The position numbers were made by a program, and so were the translations under genes. 64,000 bases of DNA from Actinomadura fibrosa (GTDB lineage Bacteria; Actinomycetota; Actinomycetes; Streptosporangiales; Streptosporangiaceae), in contig NZ_CAACUY010000002.1 of assembly GCF_900659615.1 (NCBI RefSeq), forward strand, positions 62,001 through 126,000, given 5' to 3'. Below, in pieces: positions 52,308 through 60,234 of the stretch. Below the pieces are notes generated by a model. The model saw only the letters and a program-made list of their open reading frames with translations, made no database searches and had not been told where the DNA came from. How positions within the stretch are numbered: position 1 is the stretch's first letter; each line of letters starts with the position of its first letter.

Positions 52308-53468
52308 TCAGGCGGCCGCCGTGGGCGTGCTGGCGGGGGCCGCGAGGTCCCGGCCGACGCGGCGCAGGCCGTCGAGGTCGTGGACGTCCTCCGCCTGGGC
52401 CGGTACCGCGGTGACCGGGACGTTCGGGTGCGTGGACGCGAAGCTGTCGCGGAGGCGCTCCTCGCGGGCCGCGAGCTGCATGCGGTCGGTGTGCAGGCGC
52501 AGCAGCGCGGCGGTCAGCGGGTGCTCGCCGCGCTCCTCCAGCGTCTCGGCGGCGGCCTGGCTGCGGGCGGCCGACAGCGCCTCGGACGCCGGCTCGTGGA
52601 CGCGGTTGACGACGAGCCCGGCGAGCGGCATGCGCTCCTCGGCGAGGCGCTCCACGAAGTAGGACGCCTCGCGGAGCGCGTCCGGCTCGGGCGCGGCGAC
52701 GACGAGGAACGCGGTGCCGGGCGTCTGGAGCAGCCTGAACGTCTTCTCGGCGCGCTCGCGGAACCCGCCGAACATCGTGTCGAACGCGGCGACGAAGGTC
52801 TGCACGTCGCGCAGCAGCTGGACGCCGAGGACCTTGTTGATGACCCCGGTGAACATCCCGAACCCGGCGCTGAGGACCTTCACGCCGAAGCGGCCGCCGG
52901 TCTTGGCGGGCGCGGCGAGGATCTTCATGAAGCGGCCGTCGAGGAAGCGGCCCATCCGCTCGGGGGCGTCGAGGAAGTCGAGGGCGTTCCGGGACGGCGG
53001 GGTGTCGACGATGATCAGGTCCCAGGCGCCGGAGCGGTGCAGCTGGCCGAGCTTCTCCATCGCCATGTACTCCTGCGTGCCCGACAGGCTGGAGGACAGC
53101 GACTGGTAGAAGGGGTTGGCGAGGATCTGCTTGGCCCGGTCGGGGTCGGCGTGCGCCTCGACGATCTCGTCGAAGGTCCGCTTCATGTCGAGCATCATGG
53201 CGTGCAGCTCGCCGTCGCCGTCGACCTCGATCCGGCGGGGGTTGTTGTCGAGCTCCGACAGGCCCATCGACTGCGCGAGCCGGCGGGCGGGGTCCACGGT
53301 GAGGACGACGACGTCGCGGCCGCGCTCGGCGGCGCGGACGCCGAGCGCGGCGGCCGTGGTGGTCTTGCCGACGCCGCCGGACCCGCAACACACGATGATC
53401 TTGGTGCGGGGGTCGTCGAGGAGGCCGTCCACGTCGAGGGCGGGCGGGGTCTTGCCGGTCGGGCTCAT
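52308..53468 (-). CDS. ArsA-family ATPase
   Basis: The 386-residue protein has the deviant Walker A CGSGGVGKTTTAA (about residues 28-40), switch I-like LTVDPARRLAQSMG, and switch II/Walker B IIVDTPPSRNALDFLDAP. It belongs to the ArsA/Get3-type SIMIBI NTPases that dimerise on ATP; the arsenite-binding cysteines of true ArsA are not apparent, so an arsenic role is unlikely. It forms a pair with the ArsA-like gene upstream, possibly as a heterodimer. Its ATG overlaps the stop of a 29-codon bridging ORF (ATGA), indicating translational coupling. Confidence 0.92.
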   Translation of the reverse strand: MSPTGKTPPALDVDGLLDDPRTKIIVCCGSGGVGKTTTAAALGVRAAERGRDVVVLTVDPARRLAQSMGLSELDNNPRRIEVDGDGELHAMMLDMKRTFDEIVEAHADPDRAKQILANPFYQSLSSSLSGTQEYMAMEKLGQLHRSGAWDLIIVDTPPSRNALDFLDAPERMGRFLDGRFMKILAAPAKTGGRFGVKVLSAGFGMFTGVINKVLGVQLLRDVQTFVAAFDTMFGGFRERAEKTFRLLQTPGTAFLVVAAPEPDALREASYFVERLAEERMPLAGLVVNRVHEPASEALSAARSQAAAETLEERGEHPLTAALLRLHTDRMQLAAREERLRDSFASTHPNVPVTAVPAQAEDVHDLDGLRRVGRDLAAPASTPTAAA

Positions 53469-53554
53469 CGGGTCGTCTCCCCCGTTCGGAACGCGTGGGC
53501 GGACGCGCGGACGGTCATGCGGGCGGACGCGCGGGCGGACGCGCGGGCGGTCAT
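53465..53554 (-). CDS. 29-codon bridging ORF between ArsA genes
   Basis: The ATG at 53554 overlaps the stop of the upstream ArsA gene (ATGA), and its own TGA overlaps the ATG of the downstream ArsA gene (ATGA). The 29-residue product is repetitive (MTARASARASARMTVRASAHAF) and encoded by tandem GCGGGCGGACGC-type repeats, so the peptide is unlikely to matter. The arrangement would keep ribosomes running from one ATPase gene to the next. An artefact of repeat expansion is the alternative. Confidence 0.4.
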   Translation of the reverse strand: MTARASARASARMTVRASAHAFRTGETTR

Positions 53555-54567
53555 GCGGCGCCCTGGGCGCGGAGGGCGGCGGCGAGGGTGTAGAGGCCGG
53601 CGAGGTCCATGCCGTCCGAGAGCAGGGGCAGCGTGTAGCGGGGCCGGTCGATCGACTCCAGGCGCTCCTTCTCGCGGCGCTGCAAGGCGGTGCGCTGGGC
53701 GTGCTCGGCGGCCTCGGCGGCGAGCACCGCGGCGATCGGCTCGGCGTCGTGCTCCAGCCCGGCGGCCTTGACGCCGCGCAGGATCTCGTCGGCGTCCAGC
53801 GTGCCGGCGGCGGCCGCGGCGAGGTCGTCCTCGGCGAGGACGGGCGGGTGCTCCATGTTGACGATGACGCCGCCGACGGGCAGGCCGGCCGCGGTGAGGT
53901 CGGCGATGCCGTCCATCGTCTCCTGGACGGGCATCTCCTCCAGCAGGGTCACGAAGTGCACCGCGGTCTCGGGGCTGCGGACGACCTTCATCACGGTGTC
54001 GGCGTGGTTGCGGATCGGCCCGACCTTCGCGAGCCCGGACACCTCGTCGTTGACGTTGAGGAACTTGGTGATGCGGCCGGTGGGCGGGGCGTCCATGACG
54101 ACGGCGTCGTAGATGAACGTGCCGTCCTTCTTCTTCCGCCGGACGGACTCGCTGGTCTTGCCGGTGAGGATCACGTCGCGGAGGCCGGGGGCGATGGTGG
54201 TGACGAAGTCGACGATGCCGAGCTTGGTCATCGCCTTGCCGGCCCGCTTCAGGTTGTAGAAGATCTCGAGGTACTCGATGAGCGCCTCTTCGGTGTCGAT
54301 GGCGAGCGCGTGGACGTCGCCGCCGTCCGGGGCGACGGCGACCCGGCGCTCCTCGTAGGGGAGCGGGGGGCAGTCGAAGAGCTGGGCGATGCCCTGCCGT
54401 CCCTCGACCTCGACGAGCAGGACCTTGCGGCCGCCGGCGGCCAGCGCCAGGGCGAGCGCCGCCGCGACGGTGGTCTTGCCGGTGCCGCCCTTGCCGGTCA
54501 CCACGTGCAGCCGTACGCCGTCCCAGTCCGTGTCTCTCGCGCTCACCCGATCCAACATATCGTTCAC
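53551..54567 (-). CDS. ArsA-family ATPase
   Basis: The protein (338 residues from GTG 54567) has Walker A TGKGGTGKTTVAA (about 24-36), LVEVEGRQGIAQLF in the switch I region and VVMDAPPTGRITKFLN as switch II/Walker B. It is related to, but clearly distinct from, the downstream ArsA-like protein; paired ArsA genes beside wblA are conserved in actinomycetes. Alternative starts are ATG 54558 and GTG 54546, none with a strong ribosome-binding site. It is divergent from the SPFH gene. The substrate or client is unknown; client-protein or membrane-protein handling, as in Get3, is one possibility. Confidence 0.9.
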   Translation of the reverse strand: MNDMLDRVSARDTDWDGVRLHVVTGKGGTGKTTVAAALALALAAGGRKVLLVEVEGRQGIAQLFDCPPLPYEERRVAVAPDGGDVHALAIDTEEALIEYLEIFYNLKRAGKAMTKLGIVDFVTTIAPGLRDVILTGKTSESVRRKKKDGTFIYDAVVMDAPPTGRITKFLNVNDEVSGLAKVGPIRNHADTVMKVVRSPETAVHFVTLLEEMPVQETMDGIADLTAAGLPVGGVIVNMEHPPVLAEDDLAAAAAGTLDADEILRGVKAAGLEHDAEPIAAVLAAEAAEHAQRTALQRREKERLESIDRPRYTLPLLSDGMDLAGLYTLAAALRAQGAA

Positions 54568-54799
54568 TCGGCAAACACTTCAGAGGGCGCCCTCTCCTGA
54601 TGCAAGTGATCCCTGACACGGTGCCGTCCGCGCCGGGAAGATCGCTCGCAGGGCCGTTGTCTCGGGCGTGCCCGCGCGGTTAGCTGGAAAACGTGAAACC
54701 GGTCTCGGGCCGGTGGCGCAGAACCTCGGGGGTTCGCTGAGGGACGAGGGGAACCGCTCCGGCGTCGCTCAGGCAAGGCACGCGAGAAAGGTGCCCGTG

Positions 54800-55867
54800 A
54801 TGGTAGCGGTAGCCATAGTCCTCATCCTCATCGTCGTGGTCGGCGGCCTGATCGGCCTGGCGTCGTCGCTGCGGGTGGTCCAGCAGTTCGAGCACGGCAT
54901 CGTGTTCCGGTTCGGGCAGGTCCAGCGGGACGGCCAGCTGCGTCCCGGGGCCGTCCGGCGGCCGGGCCTGACGGTGATCCTGCCGATCGTCGAACGCATG
55001 CAGAAGGTGAACCAGCAGACGGTGACGATGGGGGTGCCCGCGCAGGAGGGCATCACCCAGGACAACGTGAGCGTCCGGGTCGACGCCGTCGTGTACTTCC
55101 GGGTGGTCGATCCGGTCAAGGCGATCGTGAACGTCCAGAACTACGGGTACGCGGTCTCGCAGGTGGCGCAGACGTCGCTGCGGTCGGTGATCGGCCAGGC
55201 CGACATGCAGGAGCTGCTCGGCGAGCGCGAGAAGATCAACGCCCGGCTGCGCACGATCATCGACGAGATCACCCAGGACCCGTGGGGCCTGCTGATCGAG
55301 CGGGTCGAGATCAAGGACGTGTCGCTGCCGGAGGGCATGAAGCGCTCGATGGCGCGGCAGGCCGAGGCGGAGCGGGAGCGCCGCGCCCGGATCATCACCG
55401 CGGACGGCGAGTTCCAGGCGTCCAAGCGGCTGGCCGCGGCCGCGGAGATCATGTCGCAGGATCCGGCGGCGCTCCAGCTGCGGCTGCTCCAGACGGTCGT
55501 CGAGGTGTCGGCGGAGAAGAACAGCACGCTGGTCATGCCGCTGCCCGTCGAGATCCTGCGGTTCTTCGACCGCGCGGCCGGCGGTGGCTCGCAGCAGGGT
55601 GGTGAAGGCGGGGAGGGCGACAAGCCCGGCCTCGCCGAGCGGCTCGCGCGGGCCGAGGAGGACCTCGCGAAGGCGGCGGAGAACACGACGACGCTCAAGC
55701 CCGGCGAGGAGGTGCCGCCGGTCATCGGGCTGGACGAGCCGAAGCACCACCACGACCTGGGCGCCGCCACTCCGACACCGGAGGTGGCCCGTCCGGCGGA
55801 CGGCGAGCCGCGCGGCATCGCGGGCGGTCAGGCGCCCACCGCCGGGGACCCGCCCGCCAAGAGCTGA
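54800..55867 (+). CDS. SPFH/stomatin-like membrane protein (slipin)
   Basis: The 355-residue protein has an N-terminal membrane segment (VAVAIVLILIVVVGGLIGLA) and a stomatin/prohibitin domain (VVQQFEHGIVFRFGQVQ, VSVRVDAVVYFRVVDPVKAI, LRSVIGQADMQELLGEREKIN, WGLLIERVEIKDVSLPEGMKRSMARQAEAERERRARI). The C-terminal 100 residues are a Gly/Pro/Ala-rich low-complexity tail with a small coiled segment (LAERLARAEEDLAKAAE). Such proteins oligomerise on the inner face of the membrane as scaffolds; NfeD partners are common but none is adjacent. ATG 54800 is chosen because GAGAAAGG lies 9 nt upstream. Confidence 0.93.
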   Translation: MVAVAIVLILIVVVGGLIGLASSLRVVQQFEHGIVFRFGQVQRDGQLRPGAVRRPGLTVILPIVERMQKVNQQTVTMGVPAQEGITQDNVSVRVDAVVYFRVVDPVKAIVNVQNYGYAVSQVAQTSLRSVIGQADMQELLGEREKINARLRTIIDEITQDPWGLLIERVEIKDVSLPEGMKRSMARQAEAERERRARIITADGEFQASKRLAAAAEIMSQDPAALQLRLLQTVVEVSAEKNSTLVMPLPVEILRFFDRAAGGGSQQGGEGGEGDKPGLAERLARAEEDLAKAAENTTTLKPGEEVPPVIGLDEPKHHHDLGAATPTPEVARPADGEPRGIAGGQAPTAGDPPAKS

Positions 55868-55893
55868 GCCCCGACCTCGACCTCGGCCTCGGC

Positions 55894-55932
55894 CGAAGGG
55901 CCGCCTCCCCGATCGCGGGAGGCGGCCCTTCG
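55894..55932. terminator. Bidirectional hairpin terminator
   Basis: A perfect 16-bp stem (55894-55909 with 55917-55932) with a 7-nt loop lies between the convergent SPFH and MFS genes. Confidence 0.85.
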
Positions 55933-55962
55933 CCGGTCTGACCTGCTGCTTCGCGTGCTCGC

Positions 55963-57198
55963 TCAGGTCACCGCGACCGGTTCCGGCTGCTCGGGTTCCC
56001 GGGGGACGGCGGGCATGGTCAGCCTCCGCACGCCGGGGACCGCCGCCGTTCCCGCGCAGCTCGCGCCCACCAGGACGGCCGCGGCCATCAGCGGCGTGGA
56101 CGGTCCCCAGACGGACGCGGCCCACGGCGCCAACGCGTAGCCGAGCGGCGCCGCGGCGAGCGACAGCAGCCAGTCGTAGGACGTGACGCGTGCGAGCGCT
56201 CGCGGTGGCACGCTCATCTGCACGACCGTCTCCCAGAGCGGGTTCAGCAGGCCGAGCCCGGTGAGGGCGAGCCCGTAGGAGGCGATGACCACGGGCGCGG
56301 GCGCGGTGACGGCCAGCAGCGCGAGGGGCAGCGCCAGCAGCGCCAGTCCCAGGTTCGCGACGAGGACGGGGCGGCGGGGCCGGACGCGGGCCGCCAGCAG
56401 CGCGCCGGCGACCAGGCCGACCGCGCCGACCTGGACCGTCGCGACCCACGTCCCCTCGCCGCCGAGCCGCCGGACCGCGAGCGCGGGCCCGAGGGTCAGC
56501 AGGACGGCCGACGCGCCGTTCCAGACCGAGTGCGCGATGAGGCTCGTCCAGTACCAGTCCCGGGACCGGACCTCGGACCAGCCCTCCGCCAGGTCCGCGC
56601 GGAGCGAGCGCCGCGGGATCGGGACGTGCCGGACGCGGGCCGCCGCGAGGAGGGCGGCGCTGGCGGCGAACGAGGCGGCGTCGAGGACGAACGTCCAGCC
56701 GGGGCCGACGGTCAGCACGAACGTCCCGGCGAGCGCGGGACCGGCGAGCCTGGTGACGCCGTTGGCGGTCCCGATCAGGGAGTTCGCCCGGTGCAGCCCG
56801 TCCGCGCCGACGGTGCCCGTGATCATCGGCGCGATGGTGGGCGTCTGGAACGCCGAGGCCGTCCCGCCGACGGCCTGCGCGACGGCGAGGTGCCAGAGCG
56901 CCGGATGCCCGCCGAGCAGCTCGATCCCGGCGAAGAGCTGGGCGACGCAGCCGACGAGGTCGGTGGTGAGCGCGACGCCGCGGGCGTTGAAGCGATCGGC
57001 GACGACGCCGCCGATCGGCAGCAGGAGCAGCCGCGGCACCATCGCGCAGGCGAGCACGAGGGCGAGCGCGGACGTGGAGCCGGTCGCGCGGAGCACGGCG
57101 AGGGCCAGCGCGGCGGGCACCGCGGCGTCACCGGTCAGCGACAGGACACGGGCGGTGTACAGCAGCCGGAAGTCGCGGCCGCGCAGCGGAGAGGGCAT
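55963..57198 (-). CDS. MFS exporter (EntS-like)
   Basis: The 411-residue membrane protein has about 12 transmembrane segments and the EntS/MFS_3-type start (LRGRDFRLLYTARVLSLTGDAAVPAALALAVL), followed by GGVVADRFNARGVALTTDL between segments 2 and 3. It is divergent from the MarR gene, with a 22-bp palindrome between the two start codons. A drug- or metabolite-exporter role under MarR control is inferred. The substrate is not known. Confidence 0.9.
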   Translation of the reverse strand: MPSPLRGRDFRLLYTARVLSLTGDAAVPAALALAVLRATGSTSALALVLACAMVPRLLLLPIGGVVADRFNARGVALTTDLVGCVAQLFAGIELLGGHPALWHLAVAQAVGGTASAFQTPTIAPMITGTVGADGLHRANSLIGTANGVTRLAGPALAGTFVLTVGPGWTFVLDAASFAASAALLAAARVRHVPIPRRSLRADLAEGWSEVRSRDWYWTSLIAHSVWNGASAVLLTLGPALAVRRLGGEGTWVATVQVGAVGLVAGALLAARVRPRRPVLVANLGLALLALPLALLAVTAPAPVVIASYGLALTGLGLLNPLWETVVQMSVPPRALARVTSYDWLLSLAAAPLGYALAPWAASVWGPSTPLMAAAVLVGASCAGTAAVPGVRRLTMPAVPREPEQPEPVAVT

Positions 57199-57207
57199 GG
57201 CGGGGAC

Positions 57208-57238
57208 AATAGTTCGCCACCGAACTATTCGTCAACGA
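57208..57238. promoter_or_regulatory. Palindromic MarR operator
   Basis: AATAGTTCG (57208-57216), spacer CCAC, CGAACTATT (57221-57229) form a perfect 9-bp inverted repeat in the divergent MFS/MarR promoter region. An overlapping TTCGT-CA-ACGAA repeat extends to about 57238. This is the arrangement expected for autorepression by the MarR protein. Confidence 0.75.
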
Positions 57239-57291
57239 AATATTCGACGGCGATGCTCTCCGGAGCCGAGCGGGGCCCGTACCATCCGTTC

Positions 57292-57834
57292 ATGGGCCTC
57301 AGCCAGCAACCGCGCCACCGGACGGCCGCTCCCGGCGAGGGCGGGCCGGAGCGCGACCGGACCGACGACCACCTCGCGCGCTGGACGCCGATCGTGCCCG
57401 ACCTCGATCCCGACATCGAGGGCGCCGTCACCCGCATGATCTACTTCGTCGAGCGACTGAAGCAGGTCAAGGAGCGGTCGCTGGCGGAGTTCGGGCTGCA
57501 CCGGCACGAGTACGAGACGCTGCACGCGCTGGGCGGGCGGCACGGCCGCGCCGCGCCGTCCGAGCTCGCCGCCGACCTCGGCATGCCGCCGAACTCGGTC
57601 ACCGGGCGGCTGGACGCCCTCGAACGGCGCGGGTTCGTCCGCCGCAGCCCGTCCGCGACCGACCGGCGGCGCGTCGTCGTCGAGCTGACCGAGGAGGGGC
57701 GGGCGGCGTGGCTCGGCGCCATGGGCGGCGTCGGCAAGGAGGAGCACCGCGCGCTCGGCGCCCTGACCCCGGACGAGCGCCACACCCTCTCCGAGCTGCT
57801 GCGCCGCGTCATGCTCCGCGCCGAGCAAGACTGA
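57292..57834 (+). CDS. MarR-family transcriptional regulator
   Basis: The 180-residue protein has a MarR winged helix: the dimer helix (EGAVTRMIYFVERLKQVKERSLAEF), HEYETLHALGG, then the DNA-recognition region SELAADLGMPPNSVTGRLDALERRGFVRRSPSATDRRRVVVELT (about residues 85-128). The DRRR wing is typical. It has an N-terminal disordered extension of about 40 residues. It is divergent from the MFS exporter gene, which it most likely represses through the palindrome at 57208-57229. The ligand is unknown. ATG 57292 is preferred; the frame extends farther upstream only through the operator and the MFS gene. Confidence 0.92.
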   Translation: MGLSQQPRHRTAAPGEGGPERDRTDDHLARWTPIVPDLDPDIEGAVTRMIYFVERLKQVKERSLAEFGLHRHEYETLHALGGRHGRAAPSELAADLGMPPNSVTGRLDALERRGFVRRSPSATDRRRVVVELTEEGRAAWLGAMGGVGKEEHRALGALTPDERHTLSELLRRVMLRAEQD

Positions 57835-57896
57835 CGAGCGGCCAGAGGCCGCACCGCTCAGGGGCAGCGGCTTCGCCGGTCATGGCGCCCGCCCAA

Positions 57897-58865
57897 TCAG
57901 GGGATCAGGACGAGGCGGCCGCGTAGACCGCCCTTCTCCAGACGCCTATGGGCCTCGACCGCCTGCTCCAGGGGGAGGGTGGCGGCGACGCGCGGGGTGA
58001 GGTGCCCGGCGTCGGCGAGGACGGCGAGGTGTCCGAGCTGCGCGGCGTCCGCGGATATCCACACGTTGTGGACGCGGATCCCGCGCAGCGGCGTGGGCAC
58101 GGCGGGCCCGCCGCTGACGGCCACGAACCCGCCGCCGTTCCGGACGGCGTCGAGGGCCGTGATCGAGAGCAGCGCCGTGTCCACGGCGCTGTCCACTCCG
58201 CCCGGGACGAGTGCGCGGACGGCGTCGCCGAGGTGCGCGCCCCGCGGGACGAACAGCTCCGCGCCGAACCCGCGGACCAGGTCCTCGTCCGCGGCGGACG
58301 CGGACGCGACGACGCGCAGCCCGCGGTGCGCCGCGAGCTCGACCGCGTAGCCGCCGACCGCGCCCGCCGCGCCGGTGACCAGCACGGACGCCCCGGCGGG
58401 CAGGTCGAGCAGGTCGAGGGCCTGAAAGGCGGTCAGCCCGTTCAGCGGCAGCGTCGCGGCGTGCGCGGCGTCCAGGGAGCGCGGTGCGCGGGCGACGGCG
58501 TCCTCGTCCAGGACGAGGGCGTCGGCGTAGGCGCCGAGCGGCACGTCCAGGCGGTCTCTCAGCCCGATGACCTCGTCGCCGGAGACGAGCCGGGTGGTTC
58601 CGGGGCCCACCGCGTCCACGGTGCCGGCGACGTCCCAGCCGATCCCGATGGTCTCCCGTCCGGCCGGTCCGCCGTCGCCGGGGCCGAAGGCGGGCATGAG
58701 TCCGGCGGCGGCCAGCGCGCCCGACCGGGTCACGGCGTCGACCGGGTTGACCGCGGCGGCGGCCACCCGGATCCGCACCTGCCGGGGGCCGGGGACGGGC
58801 TCGTCCACTTCGACGGTCTCCAGGGCTTCGGGCTCGCCGGGAGCCCTGACGATGATCGCGCGCAT
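57897..58865 (-). CDS. NADP-dependent MDR oxidoreductase (quinone-reductase-like)
   Basis: The 322-residue enzyme has the medium-chain dehydrogenase layout without catalytic zinc: an N-terminal GroES-like part (VRIRVAAAAVNPVDAVTRSG, IGIGWDVAGTVDAVG) and the cofactor domain with GASVLVTGAAGAVGGYAVELA (about residues 150-170). It resembles zeta-crystallin/QOR-type quinone or enone reductases. It is divergent from an HxlR regulator, a common pairing (as with QorR) in which the regulator senses electrophiles or quinones; that link is inference. Confidence 0.92.
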   Translation of the reverse strand: MRAIIVRAPGEPEALETVEVDEPVPGPRQVRIRVAAAAVNPVDAVTRSGALAAAGLMPAFGPGDGGPAGRETIGIGWDVAGTVDAVGPGTTRLVSGDEVIGLRDRLDVPLGAYADALVLDEDAVARAPRSLDAAHAATLPLNGLTAFQALDLLDLPAGASVLVTGAAGAVGGYAVELAAHRGLRVVASASAADEDLVRGFGAELFVPRGAHLGDAVRALVPGGVDSAVDTALLSITALDAVRNGGGFVAVSGGPAVPTPLRGIRVHNVWISADAAQLGHLAVLADAGHLTPRVAATLPLEQAVEAHRRLEKGGLRGRLVLIP

Positions 58866-58950
58866 GCCGCCGCTCCTCGCTCGACGTGGGGATTCGCGTG
58901 TTGATCACGCACGTCCACCATCGCCGGAACAGCGCGGCACCGGAAGGAGT

Positions 58951-58971
58951 TACCTGCGAGTGCGTTCGGTA
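58951..58971. promoter_or_regulatory. Possible HxlR operator
   Basis: TACC-N13-GGTA between the divergent oxidoreductase and HxlR genes, just upstream of the HxlR start, is a plausible operator; evidence is weak. Confidence 0.3.
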
Positions 58972-58991
58972 CCCGGAGGTGAGACCGCCCC

Positions 58992-59393
58992 ATGACCACG
59001 ATGAGCGCGGCGCGGCGGCGCGAGGTGGCGAAGGCCGCGTTCGACGCCTACATGGACGACTGCCCGACCGGCCGGCTGCGGGCCATCATCGCCAACAAGT
59101 GGAGTTCGATGGTCCTGTTCCGCTTGGCGGACGGGACGCGCAGGTACGCCGAGCTCGCCCGCGACCTGCCTGGCGTCAGCGCCAAGATGCTCACTCAGAC
59201 GCTCCGGTCGCTGGAGCGGGACGGCTTCGTGACCCGCAGCGTGACCCCGTCCGTTCCGGTGCAGGTGGAGTACACGCTGACCGTGCTGGGCGAGCGCCTC
59301 ATCCCGCTGCTCGACGCGATGCGGCACTGGGCCGAGGCGAACATGGACGAGGTCCTCGCGGCGCGCGCGCACTACGACGAGACCTCTTCCTGA
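58992..59393 (+). CDS. HxlR-family transcriptional regulator
   Basis: The 133-residue protein has the HxlR winged helix: CPTGRLRAIIANKWSSMVLFRLADGTRRYAELARDLPGVSAKMLTQTLR-type order, with the recognition helix at about residues 57-72 and the wing VEYTLTVLGERL. The conserved N-terminal Cys (in DDCPTG) of redox-sensing HxlR/QorR proteins is present at about residue 24. It is divergent from the MDR oxidoreductase gene, its likely target. It starts at ATG 58992 with CGGAGGTGA upstream. Confidence 0.92.
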   Translation: MTTMSAARRREVAKAAFDAYMDDCPTGRLRAIIANKWSSMVLFRLADGTRRYAELARDLPGVSAKMLTQTLRSLERDGFVTRSVTPSVPVQVEYTLTVLGERLIPLLDAMRHWAEANMDEVLAARAHYDETSS

Positions 59394-59478
59394 GGGGCGT
59401 CGTAGAACCGCCCGGATAGGCCCTCCGGACGGTGGGTTCGGGCGGGTGCGGCACGGTGCGATCGCTAGGGTTGCCCCC

Positions 59479-59637
59479 ATGAAGAAGTGGGAGTACGCGA
59501 CCGTTCCGCTGCTGGTGCACGCGACCAAGCAGATCCTTGACAACTGGGGACAGGACGGGTGGGAGCTCGTCACCGTCCTCCCGGGTCCGAACCCGGAGAA
59601 CCTTGTGGCGTACTTCAAGCGCGAGGTGCAGTCCTAG
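59479..59637 (+). CDS. DUF4177 domain protein
   Basis: The 52-residue protein is of normal DUF4177 length: MKKWEYATVPLLVHATKQIL, NWGQDGWELVTVLPG, then a strand ending AYFKREV. The family consists of small alpha/beta proteins of unknown role. The stop is immediately followed by the ATG of the RidA-like gene (no gap), so the two are coupled. The ATG at 59479 is preferred over the longer upstream frame. Confidence 0.88.
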   Translation: MKKWEYATVPLLVHATKQILDNWGQDGWELVTVLPGPNPENLVAYFKREVQS

Positions 59638-60102
59638 ATGGCCGGCACGCCGGAGGAGCGCATCGCCGAACTGGGGCTGGAGCTGCCGGAAGTCGTAGCG
59701 CCGGCCGGATCGTACGTGCCGACCGCGCGGACGGGCTCGCTCGTGTACACGGCCGGGCAGGTCCCGATGGTCGAGGGGAAGCTGACCGTCACCGGCAAGG
59801 TCGGCGCGGAGGTCACGCCCGAGCAGGCCGCCGAGCAGGCGCGGATCTGCGCGCTGAACGCGCTCGCCGCACTGAAGGCCGAGATCGGCGAGCTGTCGCG
59901 GGTCGTCCGGATCGTGAAGGTGGTCGGGTTCGTGGCGAGCACGCCGGACTTCACCGGCCAGCCGAAGGTGATCAACGGGGCCAGCGATCTGCTCGGCGAG
60001 GTGTTCGGGGAGGCCGGGCGGCACGCGCGCAGCGCCGTCGGCGTCGCCGCGCTGCCGCTGGACGCCGCCGTCGAGGTGGAGCTGATCGCCGAGGTCTCCT
60101 GA
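59638..60102 (+). CDS. RidA-family protein
   Basis: The 154-residue protein belongs to the YjgF/YER057c/RidA family, in the longer YjgH/LPS-biosynthesis-like subgroup: VPTARTGSLVYTAGQVPMVEGKL, NALAALKAEIGELSRVVRIVKVVGFVASTPDF and GRHARSAVGVAALPLDAAVEVE. The RSAVGVAALP block includes the Arg that binds carboxylates in RidA enamine/imine deaminases. It probably removes reactive enamine intermediates. It begins directly after the DUF4177 stop codon. Confidence 0.92.
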   Translation: MAGTPEERIAELGLELPEVVAPAGSYVPTARTGSLVYTAGQVPMVEGKLTVTGKVGAEVTPEQAAEQARICALNALAALKAEIGELSRVVRIVKVVGFVASTPDFTGQPKVINGASDLLGEVFGEAGRHARSAVGVAALPLDAAVEVELIAEVS

Positions 60103-60178
60103 CGCCCGCCCGATGACCCCTGCCGAGGACGGGTCGCCGGCCGTGCGGCCGGTTCCGACGCGCGCTCTTGACGGAACG

Positions 60179-60199
60179 CCATTCGGTATGTCCGAATGG
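60179..60199. promoter_or_regulatory. Inverted repeat upstream of NUDIX gene
   Basis: CCATTCGG (60179-60186), spacer TATGT, CCGAATGG (60192-60199) form a perfect 8-bp inverted repeat 36 bp before the NUDIX start; operator or weak terminator. Confidence 0.45.
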
Positions 60200-60234
60200 G
60201 CCGCCATGAGCATCGATGACTGGGCCGGGCGCCG

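Noticed and set aside
52308..54567. Arsenite efflux ATPases (arsenic resistance)
   Set aside because: No arsenite-binding Cys motif and no arsB, arsR or arsC nearby; the pair is the conserved wblA-linked ArsA group.
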